Assembly: GCA_018825965.1 (NCBI GenBank)
Contig: JAHKAA010000020.1
Location: 84,691-148,690 of the forward strand
Length of the DNA stretch: 64,000 bases
Direction: 5' to 3'
From: Gammaproteobacteria bacterium
Lineage (GTDB): Bacteria > Pseudomonadota > Gammaproteobacteria > Enterobacterales > Alteromonadaceae
Below are positions 55,145-63,805 of this stretch, in pieces (position 1 is the stretch's first letter; each line of letters begins with the position of its first letter). The notes under the pieces were generated by a model. It was not told where the DNA came from, did not search any database, and saw only the letters and a list, made by a program, of their open reading frames with translations. Both the position numbers and the translations under genes were made by a program.

Positions 55145-55368
55145 AAGGTTAAGCAGGCAATAATAGATAATACGACTCGAATAGCTATAGATCGGTGGTG
55201 GCTATATTATCAATGGATTGGATTATATACATAACGAGCACAACTGAGCTGGAAAAAGCTTTTTGCTCGTTGCCATTCTCTGCTTGGTGGCTGAGTGAAG
55301 ACTCATACACTGTTTGAGTCGGTATTGGTTCATTGAACGCAATTGCATTAGGAAGTTAATAAAAAATA

Positions 55369-56295
55369 ATGAATGGATTAGAAAGAATTGAGTTTATAGA
55401 TTCGATTGCTCTTGAGCTGCAATCAAGAATGACTTTTGCCGATATTGACACCTATTTCCGTGGGCATAAAGTTCCTACTCAAGAGAATTATCCAACAAAT
55501 AGCAAACGCTCCTACTCGAAAGATATGCTTTCAGAAGTGAGCGAAGAAATTTTGTTTAAAATTGCCGAAGAATTATCAATTGAAACTCCAGCTAAAACTT
55601 CAAATCCAATAAAAGAAGTTACATTTTGGAAAGCTGGCCACTTTAGACTGTTTTTAAGCCATTTGGCTTCTTTCAAAGTACAAACGTCTCATTTGCAAAC
55701 TGCACTCAGAAAATACGCAATCTCAAGTTTTGTCGCACATGAAGATATTGAGCCAACTAAGCAGTGGCAGGAGGAAATTGAAGCTGGCTTGCGAACGATG
55801 GATGCTTTAGTAGCGATTTTGATGCCTGGTTTTACGGAAAGTAAATGGTGTGATCAGGAAGTTGGTGTTGCTGTCGGACGAGATGTTCTAGTAATTCCTT
55901 TACGTAGGGGGCTAGACCCTTATGGTTTCATTGGGAAGTATCAGGGCATTCAGACGCAAGGTAAAAGTATTGGTGATGTTGCTGAAGCAATTTTCAAAAC
56001 GTTAGTAAAATCGCCTAAAACCAAAAGTAAAATCCTAATGGCTATATCTGGTGCTTTATCAAACGCTACATCTACTGAAGAAGCATTAGAAAAAGTGACG
56101 ATACTTAAATCGTTGGATAATCTATCTAAAGATTTACTTGAAAATTTAAAAAAACAAGTATCAGACAATACCCTTCTTGTTGAGTCAAATGAGTTTGTTA
56201 ATTCATTTAATGCTTTACTGTCAAAATTTGGTGTTGATAAAGTGCGGGTCGGTAAGCAGCTTCCAGAAGCTGAATGGGACGACATTCCGTTTTAA
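55369..56295 (+). CDS. TIR-domain protein, candidate defence effector
   Basis: A 308-residue protein. The N-terminal ~75 residues (LELQSRMTFADIDTYF) resemble small N-terminal modules of predicted phage-defence proteins, which is a weak similarity. A TIR domain begins with FRLFLSHLASFK at residue 92. The likely catalytic glutamate is E164 in KWCDQEVGVAVG, which aligns with the NADase glutamate of active TIR domains. The C-terminal ~90 residues are helical and lack a known domain. The gene is visibly A+T-richer than its neighbours, which suggests transfer. No partner sensor gene lies beside it. TIR assignment is firm; the defence role is inferred. Confidence 0.85.
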   Translation: MNGLERIEFIDSIALELQSRMTFADIDTYFRGHKVPTQENYPTNSKRSYSKDMLSEVSEEILFKIAEELSIETPAKTSNPIKEVTFWKAGHFRLFLSHLASFKVQTSHLQTALRKYAISSFVAHEDIEPTKQWQEEIEAGLRTMDALVAILMPGFTESKWCDQEVGVAVGRDVLVIPLRRGLDPYGFIGKYQGIQTQGKSIGDVAEAIFKTLVKSPKTKSKILMAISGALSNATSTEEALEKVTILKSLDNLSKDLLENLKKQVSDNTLLVESNEFVNSFNALLSKFGVDKVRVGKQLPEAEWDDIPF

Positions 56296-56605
56296 CGAGG
56301 CTATTACACTAAGCTTGGTAAGCGTTCAAAAATGTGTTCGCGGTTTGAGCATGTGTCTTTGTTGGAATGAAAGCCCTTCGCCATACTCTGGAAAGTCATA
56401 CACGACTGCTTGATAATCTATAAAACAGCCAGATTGCTCAGCTGGTTTCAGCGTCATGTTTGATTGCGTAACCCACTGTAAAAAAACCTTCATAAAATTC
56501 TCTGTCCATAAATCACTGGTCGTTGCTCTTTAGGGGGACTGCTGCGCATTTGCGCCTGGCAGATTTACTTAATCAGCTTAACTAACCTGGAATAATGGAT
56601 TAATT
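56296..56605. other. Region between the TIR gene and a TonB receptor gene
   Basis: It contains a minus-strand 55-codon open frame (listed separately) and, nearer the receptor, a small hairpin (CTGC, GCGC-ATTT-GCGC, GCAG at 56539-56562) that would lie in the receptor leader. No convincing sigma-70 promoter was found. Confidence 0.45.
56326..56493 (-). CDS. Possible 55-residue small protein convergent with TIR
   Basis: A minus-strand frame begins MKVFLQWVTQSNMTLKPAEQ and ends HMLKPRTHF, with a normal amino-acid mix and residues such as DYQAVVYDFPEYGEG that look protein-like rather than random. There is no strong ribosome-binding site and no recognised family. It stops 30 bases from the end of the TIR gene. 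It may be a small gene, or the end of a lost larger one. Confidence 0.35.
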   Translation of the reverse strand: MKVFLQWVTQSNMTLKPAEQSGCFIDYQAVVYDFPEYGEGLSFQQRHMLKPRTHF

Positions 56606-59308
56606 ATGAAGACGAATCTTCGCAAGAGTCATCTGGCTTTGGCCGTACTGGCTGCAATTCCGGCTTTTTACAGCCCTGTATTGCTGGCCCAATCTGCTAC
56701 GGAAACTGCTGCAGCAGAAACTGAAGTCATTGAAGTAAAAGGTTTTCGCAGCTCTATTATCAAAGCTAAAGATCTGAAACGTGAAGCCATGATCGCGCAG
56801 GATTCGATAGTGGCGGAAGATATTGCCGATTTTCCGGATCTGAACCTGGCCGACTCGTTGCAGCGTGTGCCTGGTGTCACTATTACCCGTGAAGGGGGTG
56901 AAGGCCGGCAGATTTCTTTGCGTGGTTTAGGCCCTGATTTTACCCGTGTTCAGGTGAATGGCATGGAAGCTTTAGGTACTTCGTCTTCGCCTATGGATGC
57001 GCGTGGTGCTGTGTCCCGTACCCGGGCTTTTGACTTTAATATTTTTGCCTCTGAGCTGTTTAACCAGATTGATGTAAAAAAATCCTTTTCTGCCGATCAG
57101 GAAGAAGGTGGCATAGCCGGTACTGTCAATTTACGTACCGCCAAGCCTTTTGATTACGACGGCGCTCAGGCTGCTGTTTCTGCTCAGCTTGGCACCAACA
57201 GCAATACCGACAGCACAGACCCTCGTATCGCGGCTTTATTGTCTAATACCTGGTCGGATTTTGGTGCGCTGCTGTCTGTAGCGTACAGCGACAGAGCCAC
57301 TAACGAATACGGCACTAATACCACGCGCTGGCGCCGTGAGGGGGGCAAAAAAGCTGCCGATGCCAGCAATACTGAATTACAGGCAGAGCTGGATTCAGGC
57401 GAATTATGGTTCCCGCGTGGTCACCGTTATTCGGTTTGGGAAAACGATCAAAATCGTTTAGGTATTACTGCTGCTTTGCAATACAAACCAAGTTCAGACT
57501 TCAGTCTGGTGCTGGATTTAATGCACGGCAAACTGGAAAACCAGTTGTCTGAACATCATATGGCGGTGAAAGATAACTCTGTAGTCAACGACTTAGTCTG
57601 GCGTGAGAAAAACGGCGAAAAAGAAGTGATTTATGCCGATTATAAAAATGCGACCTGGCGTAATGAAAACCGTCAGGATTACAACGAGTCTGTGTTTAAT
57701 CAGTTGAGTTTAACGGCTGACTGGACTTTAACTGACGACTTAACAATGAGCGCTATGCTTGGTCACAGTTCGTCAGATTACGAGCAGCCTCGCGTCAATA
57801 AACTAAATATCGAAGCTAAAAAGAGCGTCAACATTATTACTGATTTCACTCAGGATGCCTTCTATGGTCACAGCTATTCACCTAGCTTTGATGTCACTAC
57901 TCTGGATGGTTACACAGTCAAAGACTTGTACTTTCAATCGAACTTTATTTACTCCGACTTTGACAATGCCAAGCTGGATTTTGACTATGGTTTAACCGAC
58001 ACTTCCAGCCTGAAATTTGGTGTGAACTATAAAAAGTTCACGAACACAGGTTTTGAGCGGGTTGCTCAGGATTTCCCAACCAATAAAGCCACACCACAAA
58101 ATCAGGGTGTGAAAACTCTGACGGCAGAGCAGGCGCAGCTGTTTAACGGTCATCCGGATAAAAGCTGGTTACAAGGTGATATGGCGGCTTTGCAGGCTTT
58201 TTATGGTCTGACGAACTTTGCCTTAACCGATGAACATACAATAGAAAGCTCAGCCTACGATATAGCGGAAGAAACTCAGGCCGCTTATCTGCTCTACGAC
58301 ACAGAATATGATGTAGCAGGGGCTCCGCTTCGTGCCAATCTGGGCGTGCGCTATTTCACCACTGAACTAAGTTCAAAAGGCTTGTCCAAAGGCATTCCAA
58401 CTCAAATGGTGCGTGATTACTCAGATTATTTGCCTAGCCTGAATGTCACCTACGAATTTGCTGAAGATGTGATCTGGCGTACCGGCCTGAGCAAAAACAT
58501 GACCCGTCCTTCGTTAGGTGCTTTGGCATTTTCGGCCAACGTCAGCCAAACCTCTTTAGGCGAAAATGATATAGGCCAGATTTCAGTGGGTAACCCCCAC
58601 CTGAAGCCTTTTGAGTCGAATAACTTTGATACAGCAGTTGAATGGTATTTTGAAGATATAGGTTTGGCTTCAGTGGCACTGTTTTACAAAGACATAAATA
58701 ACTTTATCGTCACTGAAACTCAGCAAATTGTGTACAGCGAATTAGGTCTGCCAGCGCAGTTATTGCCTGCAGGTAAAACTGTGGATGATATTTTTAACGT
58801 ATCGTCACCACAAAACTCTGATTCTTCCAGCATCAAAGGTTTTGAGCTGGCGATGCAACGCGACCTGGATTTCCTGCCAGCGCCCTTTAATAACCTGGGC
58901 GTGATCGCTAACTACACCTGGGCAGATGGCAATACCTTGTATCGCAACGTCGAAAACTCGGGTGAAGATCAAGTCAAACCTTTTGCTGGTTTGTCAAAGC
59001 AGAGCTACAACTTCACGCTCTATTATGAAACAGAACAATGGGGTGGCCGTGTGGCAGCCGCTTATCGCAGCGATTACATCACAGGTGTGGAAAGTGGTTC
59101 TATCGACGATGACGAACGGGGTTACCATGCCACAACTCACGTCGACTTCTCGGCGTTTTACCGCTTAAGCGAGCATGTAAAACTGAATATTGAAGCCATG
59201 AACCTGACCAATGTACGTGACGAGTTGTATAGCGATTCCAACGACAGAGCCTACAACACCACCTTCAGTGGACGGACTTATATGGCCGGGGTGACAGTGC
59301 AGTTCTGA
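56606..59308 (+). CDS. TonB-dependent receptor, paralog of the transducer
   Basis: A 900-residue outer-membrane receptor with a signal peptide ending near residue 29 (LLAQS). Plug (GRQISLRGLGPDFTRVQVNGM) and barrel follow; it ends GVTVQF. It is strikingly similar to the STN-bearing receptor at 50044-53055; long stretches such as the plug are nearly identical in protein and DNA, yet it has no STN domain. It is therefore a transporter without direct signalling, and may be induced through its paralog. A PHP-type phosphoesterase gene follows. Substrate unknown. Confidence 0.92.
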   Translation: MKTNLRKSHLALAVLAAIPAFYSPVLLAQSATETAAAETEVIEVKGFRSSIIKAKDLKREAMIAQDSIVAEDIADFPDLNLADSLQRVPGVTITREGGEGRQISLRGLGPDFTRVQVNGMEALGTSSSPMDARGAVSRTRAFDFNIFASELFNQIDVKKSFSADQEEGGIAGTVNLRTAKPFDYDGAQAAVSAQLGTNSNTDSTDPRIAALLSNTWSDFGALLSVAYSDRATNEYGTNTTRWRREGGKKAADASNTELQAELDSGELWFPRGHRYSVWENDQNRLGITAALQYKPSSDFSLVLDLMHGKLENQLSEHHMAVKDNSVVNDLVWREKNGEKEVIYADYKNATWRNENRQDYNESVFNQLSLTADWTLTDDLTMSAMLGHSSSDYEQPRVNKLNIEAKKSVNIITDFTQDAFYGHSYSPSFDVTTLDGYTVKDLYFQSNFIYSDFDNAKLDFDYGLTDTSSLKFGVNYKKFTNTGFERVAQDFPTNKATPQNQGVKTLTAEQAQLFNGHPDKSWLQGDMAALQAFYGLTNFALTDEHTIESSAYDIAEETQAAYLLYDTEYDVAGAPLRANLGVRYFTTELSSKGLSKGIPTQMVRDYSDYLPSLNVTYEFAEDVIWRTGLSKNMTRPSLGALAFSANVSQTSLGENDIGQISVGNPHLKPFESNNFDTAVEWYFEDIGLASVALFYKDINNFIVTETQQIVYSELGLPAQLLPAGKTVDDIFNVSSPQNSDSSSIKGFELAMQRDLDFLPAPFNNLGVIANYTWADGNTLYRNVENSGEDQVKPFAGLSKQSYNFTLYYETEQWGGRVAAAYRSDYITGVESGSIDDDERGYHATTHVDFSAFYRLSEHVKLNIEAMNLTNVRDELYSDSNDRAYNTTFSGRTYMAGVTVQF

Positions 59309-59321
59309 TCTGGTTAGAAAA

Positions 59322-59352
59322 CAGCCCTGATTCTGTCGGATTAGGGCTCTTT
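59322..59352 (+). terminator. Weak hairpin after the receptor gene
   Basis: AGCCCTGAT, an eight-base loop and ATTAGGGCT form a 9-bp stem with one mismatch; only CTTTC follows, so read-through to the phosphoesterase gene is likely. Confidence 0.45.
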
Positions 59353-59374
59353 CATAAGTCTTAAGGTGTAGTGA

Positions 59375-60853
59375 GTGAAAACTTTGGTAGTGAATAAAAA
59401 GCAGATTGGCCTGGCAGCTGTAGTGACTTTGCTCATGGCGTCGTGCCAACAGGTTCAATTGGAGCAAAAGCCAGAGCAAAGCAAAAGCTGGCTGGCCGGC
59501 GATCATCATGTACATACCCATTACAGCGTGAAATGGGATAACTCGGTTTTTCCGCCCACGCCCATTATTGGGGGAGATGCCAAATATTCAACAGCTTTGA
59601 ATGCACAAATGGCCGCACATTATGGCTTAAGCTGGATGGTGGTGACAGACCACGGCGGGCCAAATCGCGCCAAGCTGGCGTTGGAGCAGGCCTACCCTGA
59701 ACTTGTGGCTTCGCGTAAAGCTTTGCCGCAGATACTGCAATTTTACGGTATGGAGTTTGATGTGCCGGGCAATAGCCCTGGTGGCCGCCATGCCAGTTTT
59801 ATTATGCCGCACAGCCCGACTGAAGCAGATCAGTTGTACCAGATAGAAAGCCGCTACAACGGCCGTCAGGGTGTGCCGCCAGGGCCGGAAAAAGCTGAAG
59901 ATGGCTTTATGCTGCAAGCACTTAAAGCCATGAACGAGCTACCGGATAAACCACTGCTGCTGGTCAATCATCCTGCACGTCTAGCAACTGGTTTCCGGCA
60001 ATACAATAAAGTGACCCCAGTCCAATTACGTGACTGGCAGGATACTGCACCTGATGTGGTCATAGGTATGACAGGGGCTGAAGGTCATCAGGCGGCGACC
60101 TTAAATCCGGATGGCAGCTCAGATGCAAATGCCATTCGCGCTGAATACCCACATTACCCGACTATGGGCGGCTACGACCAGATGACCGCACGTTTGGGTG
60201 GAGTCTGGGATAGTTTATTGAGTGAAGGCCGACACTGGTGGGTGACAGGAGTGTCCGACAGTCATGGTCATTACACCGACGGTTGGGCCGACTTTTGGCC
60301 AGGCCAATACGCCAAAACTTATGTCTACGCCGATAAAAACTACGACAGTATTTTTGCAGCGCTGAAAGCAGGCCAGGTTTTTGTGACCACTGGCGATTTA
60401 ATAGATGCTTTGTATGTTGAAGTGGCAGTAAAAAACTCCACTAAAACCGCCACAGCGGGCCAGACATTAACAGTCTCAGCAGATGATGAACTGGTGCTGC
60501 GGGTGCGTTTTCGTGACCCCAACAGCAACAACGGCGGCGGTTTTAACCCGCAAGTACAGCGCGTGGATCTGATTCAGGGTTTTATCAAAGGCCCAGCCTC
60601 AGAGCGAAATAGCGACGAAGCACCAGATACAACAATCGCCAAACGTTTTTATCCAGCCGACTGGAATAGCAAAGACAGCTATAGCCAGTTTGAGCTGCTG
60701 CTTGGCAAAGTCAATCAAAGCCAGTATCTGCGCTTGCGTGGCACCAACAACAAAAATGAATTGGAGCCTGAAGCCGATGCCAAAGGCGAAAACCCCTGGT
60801 TTGATTTATGGTTTTACAGTAATCCGGTGTTTATTCAGCTAACTAAAGATTAA
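59375..60853 (+). CDS. CehA/McbA-type PHP-domain phosphoesterase lipoprotein
   Basis: A 492-residue protein with a GTG start and a lipobox (LMASC, Cys24), so it is probably lipid-anchored. The PHP metal site is formed by DHHVHTHYS (from residue 43), VVTDHGG, VNHPARL and VSDSHGH. This is the CehA/McbA group, whose members hydrolyse carbaryl-like esters or phosphate esters. It follows the receptor by 66 bases. The pair suggests uptake and periplasmic hydrolysis of one substrate, perhaps an organophosphate or a large phosphorylated compound. Confidence 0.85.
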   Translation: MKTLVVNKKQIGLAAVVTLLMASCQQVQLEQKPEQSKSWLAGDHHVHTHYSVKWDNSVFPPTPIIGGDAKYSTALNAQMAAHYGLSWMVVTDHGGPNRAKLALEQAYPELVASRKALPQILQFYGMEFDVPGNSPGGRHASFIMPHSPTEADQLYQIESRYNGRQGVPPGPEKAEDGFMLQALKAMNELPDKPLLLVNHPARLATGFRQYNKVTPVQLRDWQDTAPDVVIGMTGAEGHQAATLNPDGSSDANAIRAEYPHYPTMGGYDQMTARLGGVWDSLLSEGRHWWVTGVSDSHGHYTDGWADFWPGQYAKTYVYADKNYDSIFAALKAGQVFVTTGDLIDALYVEVAVKNSTKTATAGQTLTVSADDELVLRVRFRDPNSNNGGGFNPQVQRVDLIQGFIKGPASERNSDEAPDTTIAKRFYPADWNSKDSYSQFELLLGKVNQSQYLRLRGTNNKNELEPEADAKGENPWFDLWFYSNPVFIQLTKD

Positions 60854-60876
60854 ATTTTGACTTTCAGAGCTGATCT

Positions 60877-61236
60877 TCAGATCTGACTTTCAGACCAGAC
60901 CGCAAATTCATTGCCGCTGGGTTCGGTAAAATGAAAACGGCAGCCGCCCGGAAAGTCAAAAATGGCTTTGATGATAGTGCCGCCATGCTGTTGCACTTTG
61001 GCTAAAGTGGCATTGATATCTGCACTGTAAAACACCAGTAAAGCGGCGCCTGTTGCAATGGTGGAGCTTTGTTCTGAACGGAAAAATCCGCCGTCCAGGC
61101 CTTGGTCTGAAAAGGCCATATAATCCGGGCCATAGTCGGTAAAACTCCAGTCAAAAGCAGCGCTAAAAAATGCTTTGGTGGCGGCTAAGTCTTTGGCTGG
61201 GAATTCGACGTAGTTTAGTTTTCCATCCTGATTCAT
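60877..61236 (-). CDS. VOC-family (glyoxalase-like) protein
   Basis: A 119-residue vicinal-oxygen-chelate fold protein beginning MNQDGKLNYVEFPAKDLAATKAFF and ending EPSGNEFAVWSESQI. Members of this subgroup bind metal between two beta-alpha-beta-beta-beta units and include lyases, resistance proteins and proteins without known activity. The substrate cannot be predicted. It is the last gene of a run of small minus-strand genes. Confidence 0.85.
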   Translation of the reverse strand: MNQDGKLNYVEFPAKDLAATKAFFSAAFDWSFTDYGPDYMAFSDQGLDGGFFRSEQSSTIATGAALLVFYSADINATLAKVQQHGGTIIKAIFDFPGGCRFHFTEPSGNEFAVWSESQI

Positions 61237-61285
61237 GTGTGCTTTCCTTTAAAACTACTCACTTAAATTTTTTAAGACTGCCGCT

Positions 61286-61720
61286 TTAGCTTCCGATAGA
61301 GGGTTTTGGCTGCAGCTTATGACCAAGCAGGATACCAAGCCAGGCCATGGGCAGATAAGCCAGCAGCAGGTCCAGACTGATAAACCAGACAGGAGCTGGG
61401 ATCATATAACTTGCGGCTATACCACCGCAGAGGAAAAACACCCCAATCACATAAGCAAAACGGTTTTTGTGACTGGCCGCAATCAGATAAGCCACTAAAG
61501 CGCCAACCAGAGTACCCAGGGCATGCGCCAGAAAAGGCATAATAAAATGCCGGGGTTCAAACAGATGTATGCCAAGGCTCAGGCTTTCAGCGTTATTTAC
61601 ATCAACTCCAGCAGGAGATGGAATCAGCATAGGGCTGATGCTGACCAAGAGCATATTGACCGCTGCACCTGCCACAACACCTACAAGGATGGCGAGCAGG
61701 TTTCGGAGTAGTTTAAGCAT
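61286..61720 (-). CDS. Hypothetical membrane protein
   Basis: A 144-residue protein with four predicted membrane helices. It starts MLKLLRNLLAILVGVVAG; an ATG ten codons upstream is also open and no ribosome-binding site decides between them. LFEPRHFIMPFLAHALGTLVGALVAYLIA is the most conserved-looking stretch. I do not recognise a function. It lies between the VOC gene and a frameshifted membrane gene. Confidence 0.7.
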   Translation of the reverse strand: MLKLLRNLLAILVGVVAGAAVNMLLVSISPMLIPSPAGVDVNNAESLSLGIHLFEPRHFIMPFLAHALGTLVGALVAYLIAASHKNRFAYVIGVFFLCGGIAASYMIPAPVWFISLDLLLAYLPMAWLGILLGHKLQPKPSIGS

Positions 61721-61795
61721 ATAAATATTCTGCAAAGGCTTGTTTAGCATTTAAGGTAGATGAGTTCTGACCACTGAGCAATAACCAAAGTTGAA

Positions 61796-62175
61796 TCAGT
61801 GCCATTGCGCTGTAGCGGCATAGATCAAAGCCAAAGATAAAACCACAGAAAACATGCCAATCCAGCGGAAGTAGTTTTTGCAGATCTGAGCGGACTGCAC
61901 TGCAAACTTTTTATGTAGTCTGGGCGGAGTCAAAGCTAAACCAAGGCCTACCATTAAAACACCAAACCTATGGCTTTGAATAACAAGGGAAACTGGCTAT
62001 CTGCGGCATAAGCTACAAAAATGCCACCGGCAATCAGTCTGCTGCTCACTTCAAAGGGATGAAAATAAGGCAGTTCACTGAAACTGATAATACCCTGGGC
62101 GAAGGCATGGGGCCTGAACAGCATGATCAGGCTAAAGAGCAGCATCAGCACAGCAAAAGCAGCGATCAAAAACAT
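61796..62175 (-). pseudogene. Frameshifted small membrane protein
   Basis: The intact first part (from MFLIAAFAVLMLLFSLIML to FKAIGL) stops early at 61954. The next frame continues the protein without a start: GVLMVGLGLALTPPRLHKKF, and a further helix to a stop at 61796. Adding one base around 61965 would restore a protein of about 126 residues with four helices, all on one reading frame. It is either a true one-base deletion or a sequencing error. No function recognised. Confidence 0.75.
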
Positions 62176-62193
62176 CAGATCCCCTTTGAGGTT

Positions 62194-62742
62194 TTAGACA
62201 GCATCAAGGGGTTCGTTATCAATCAGCATCAACAGGTCTGTCACGCCAACTTCTATGCCCATCTGAGAAAATAACGTTGTCAGTTGGCCGCGGTGGTGAG
62301 TTTGGTGATTAAATAAATGCTGCAGCAAAGACGCAAACCTCTTTTGCATCAGCTCGCCTTTCATATTGGTGTAAGGTAAAACCTGCTGCAGATGCTGTTC
62401 ATTCAGTTCGGCACACAAAGTTAAAAGCAGGCTATCCAGTTGTTGGCGGCTCTGATGCAACTGATTAAAATTTGGATACAACATCTGATCAAGGGCCGCA
62501 GGGACAGGGAAATTACTGAGCTGTTGCAATACCCTGGGCGGCTTGGCAAGCTGCTGATATCTGTTCAGCCAGATTAAATCGGCTACCAGCAAATGGTTCA
62601 GAGTACCGGCCACAGATCCAAAAAATGCGCCTCTGTGCTGAAACCACTCGTCTGCGCTGAGTGCCGATGCCAGTTGATACAAAGTGGCATTCATCCGTTG
62701 ATTGTAAGACGCAAGCAAACAGAAGTTGTGGTGCAGTGACAT
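62194..62742 (-). CDS. DinB-family protein
   Basis: A 182-residue four-helix-bundle protein. The pattern GSVAGTLNHLLVADLIWLNRY supplies a typical metal-binding His and LLQHLFNHQTHHRGQLTTLFSQMG the last helix with paired histidines, as in the DinB/YfiT superfamily of thiol-dependent enzymes. Its reaction is unknown; relatives transfer thiols such as bacillithiol or mycothiol, or are DNA-damage induced. It is one base from the VOC gene upstream, in the same transcript. Confidence 0.85.
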   Translation of the reverse strand: MSLHHNFCLLASYNQRMNATLYQLASALSADEWFQHRGAFFGSVAGTLNHLLVADLIWLNRYQQLAKPPRVLQQLSNFPVPAALDQMLYPNFNQLHQSRQQLDSLLLTLCAELNEQHLQQVLPYTNMKGELMQKRFASLLQHLFNHQTHHRGQLTTLFSQMGIEVGVTDLLMLIDNEPLDAV

Positions 62743-62743
62743 A

Positions 62744-63145
62744 CTATTCCTTAGAAAAAACCTGTTCGCGTTTTTCTTCCATTAAACCCACTAAATTGCC
62801 ATCCGGGTCGCGGACAAAACCAGTCCAGAGCTGATGATCCGGCATTTGGGCCGCCAGTGCAGGTGAACGTTCGGCTTTGGCACCACGACTAAGAATGCTG
62901 GCATACACAATTTCAATATCTGACACTTTAAAATACAAAATTGAATTGGCACCGACGGCTCCGGCTCCTTGTGCTGTGCTCAGCATCAGGCGAACCCCGC
63001 CCGCATTCAGAAACGCCAATTGCGGGCCTGCGGAAAACAAAAACTCCAGCCCCAGGCTATCCCGATAAAAAGCCAGAGCTTTTTCAACATCACTAACAGT
63101 AATGGCGATTTGGCCTATGCTGGACAAATGGGTGTTTGTTGTCAT
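62744..63145 (-). CDS. VOC-family (glyoxalase-like) protein
   Basis: A 133-residue VOC protein. IGQIAITVSDVEKALAFYRDSLGLEFLF begins the first unit and GFVRDPDGNLVGLMEEKR ends the second, with the usual His/Glu metal positions partly replaced. It overlaps the membrane protein gene upstream by four bases and is one base from the DinB-like gene. Substrate unknown. Confidence 0.87.
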   Translation of the reverse strand: MTTNTHLSSIGQIAITVSDVEKALAFYRDSLGLEFLFSAGPQLAFLNAGGVRLMLSTAQGAGAVGANSILYFKVSDIEIVYASILSRGAKAERSPALAAQMPDHQLWTGFVRDPDGNLVGLMEEKREQVFSKE

Positions 63146-63522
63146 TGACGCTCTGCCTCTTCGCTTACTATGGTTGTAAATATCTCAAATAAAGCAAGAG
63201 ATGCAAAGCCGATAATACAAGCTGTGATGGGGAAATGGATAAAATCTAAAACTGAGGTGGAAGATGAGGCGACAGTCTCTTCTCTTCTGACCAACCAGGG
63301 ATAAAAAGCAAAAAAGAAGAACAGTAGTGAAGGTAAGGTAAATGCCACTATTCGCGCTGGTTGTGTTGAAAATCCGGATGACAAAGACAACAAAAGTGCT
63401 GTCAGAAAAGGCGCCAGGGTCAGCAACAAAATGACGGGTTCTGTCACTTTAAGTTTTAAGCCAATCACAGTAAAAATTAACAGGGCTAAAATAAGGGTTC
63501 GGTAAATACTGATTTTTTTCAT
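63142..63522 (-). CDS. Hypothetical membrane protein
   Basis: A 126-residue protein with four predicted membrane helices, starting MKKISIYRTLILALLIF. A longer frame extends 30 codons upstream but that part has no coding character, so the ATG at 63522 is preferred. It overlaps the VOC gene by four bases, so it leads the small minus-strand operon. Function unknown. Confidence 0.72.
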   Translation of the reverse strand: MKKISIYRTLILALLIFTVIGLKLKVTEPVILLLTLAPFLTALLLSLSSGFSTQPARIVAFTLPSLLFFFFAFYPWLVRREETVASSSTSVLDFIHFPITACIIGFASLALFEIFTTIVSEEAERQ

Positions 63523-63679
63523 CTGCCATCCTTGGGTGAGCCAAAGCAAAATCTGTGTTTCAGATCCAACACTAGAGTAATTTCCCCGCTTTGGCAACGA
63601 TTGCCAGAGCAAGCCTTAGTTTGTAGTTTGTAAGCTAAGCTTTAACCCATAGAGGCAAAAAAAACAAAGGAATATGACT

Positions 63680-63805
63680 ATGGATGTAGTGGATTATCTG
63701 GCGGCTTTACCTGAACAACGCAGGCTGAGGCTGGAGGTGCTGATCACTGAAATTAAGCGGCTCTATCCGGACGCACAGGAAAGCTTGTTGTATATACCCA
63801 AGTGA
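63680..63805 (+). pseudogene. DUF1801 gene interrupted after ~40 codons
   Basis: The frame begins MDVVDYLAALPEQRRLRLEV and continues to ESLLYIPK, then stops. This matches the N-terminal third of DUF1801 (YdhG-like) proteins, in which the next residues should read like KMPTY. Homology ends abruptly where a repeat-like sequence begins (63793). AAAGG lies upstream at a usable distance. The gene is thus cut by an insertion; the rest, if present, is outside the window. Confidence 0.65.

Noticed and set aside
55369..56295. Thoeris or CBASS system around the TIR gene
   Set aside because: No ThsA-, SLOG-, sirtuin- or cyclase-like gene is present on either side within the window.
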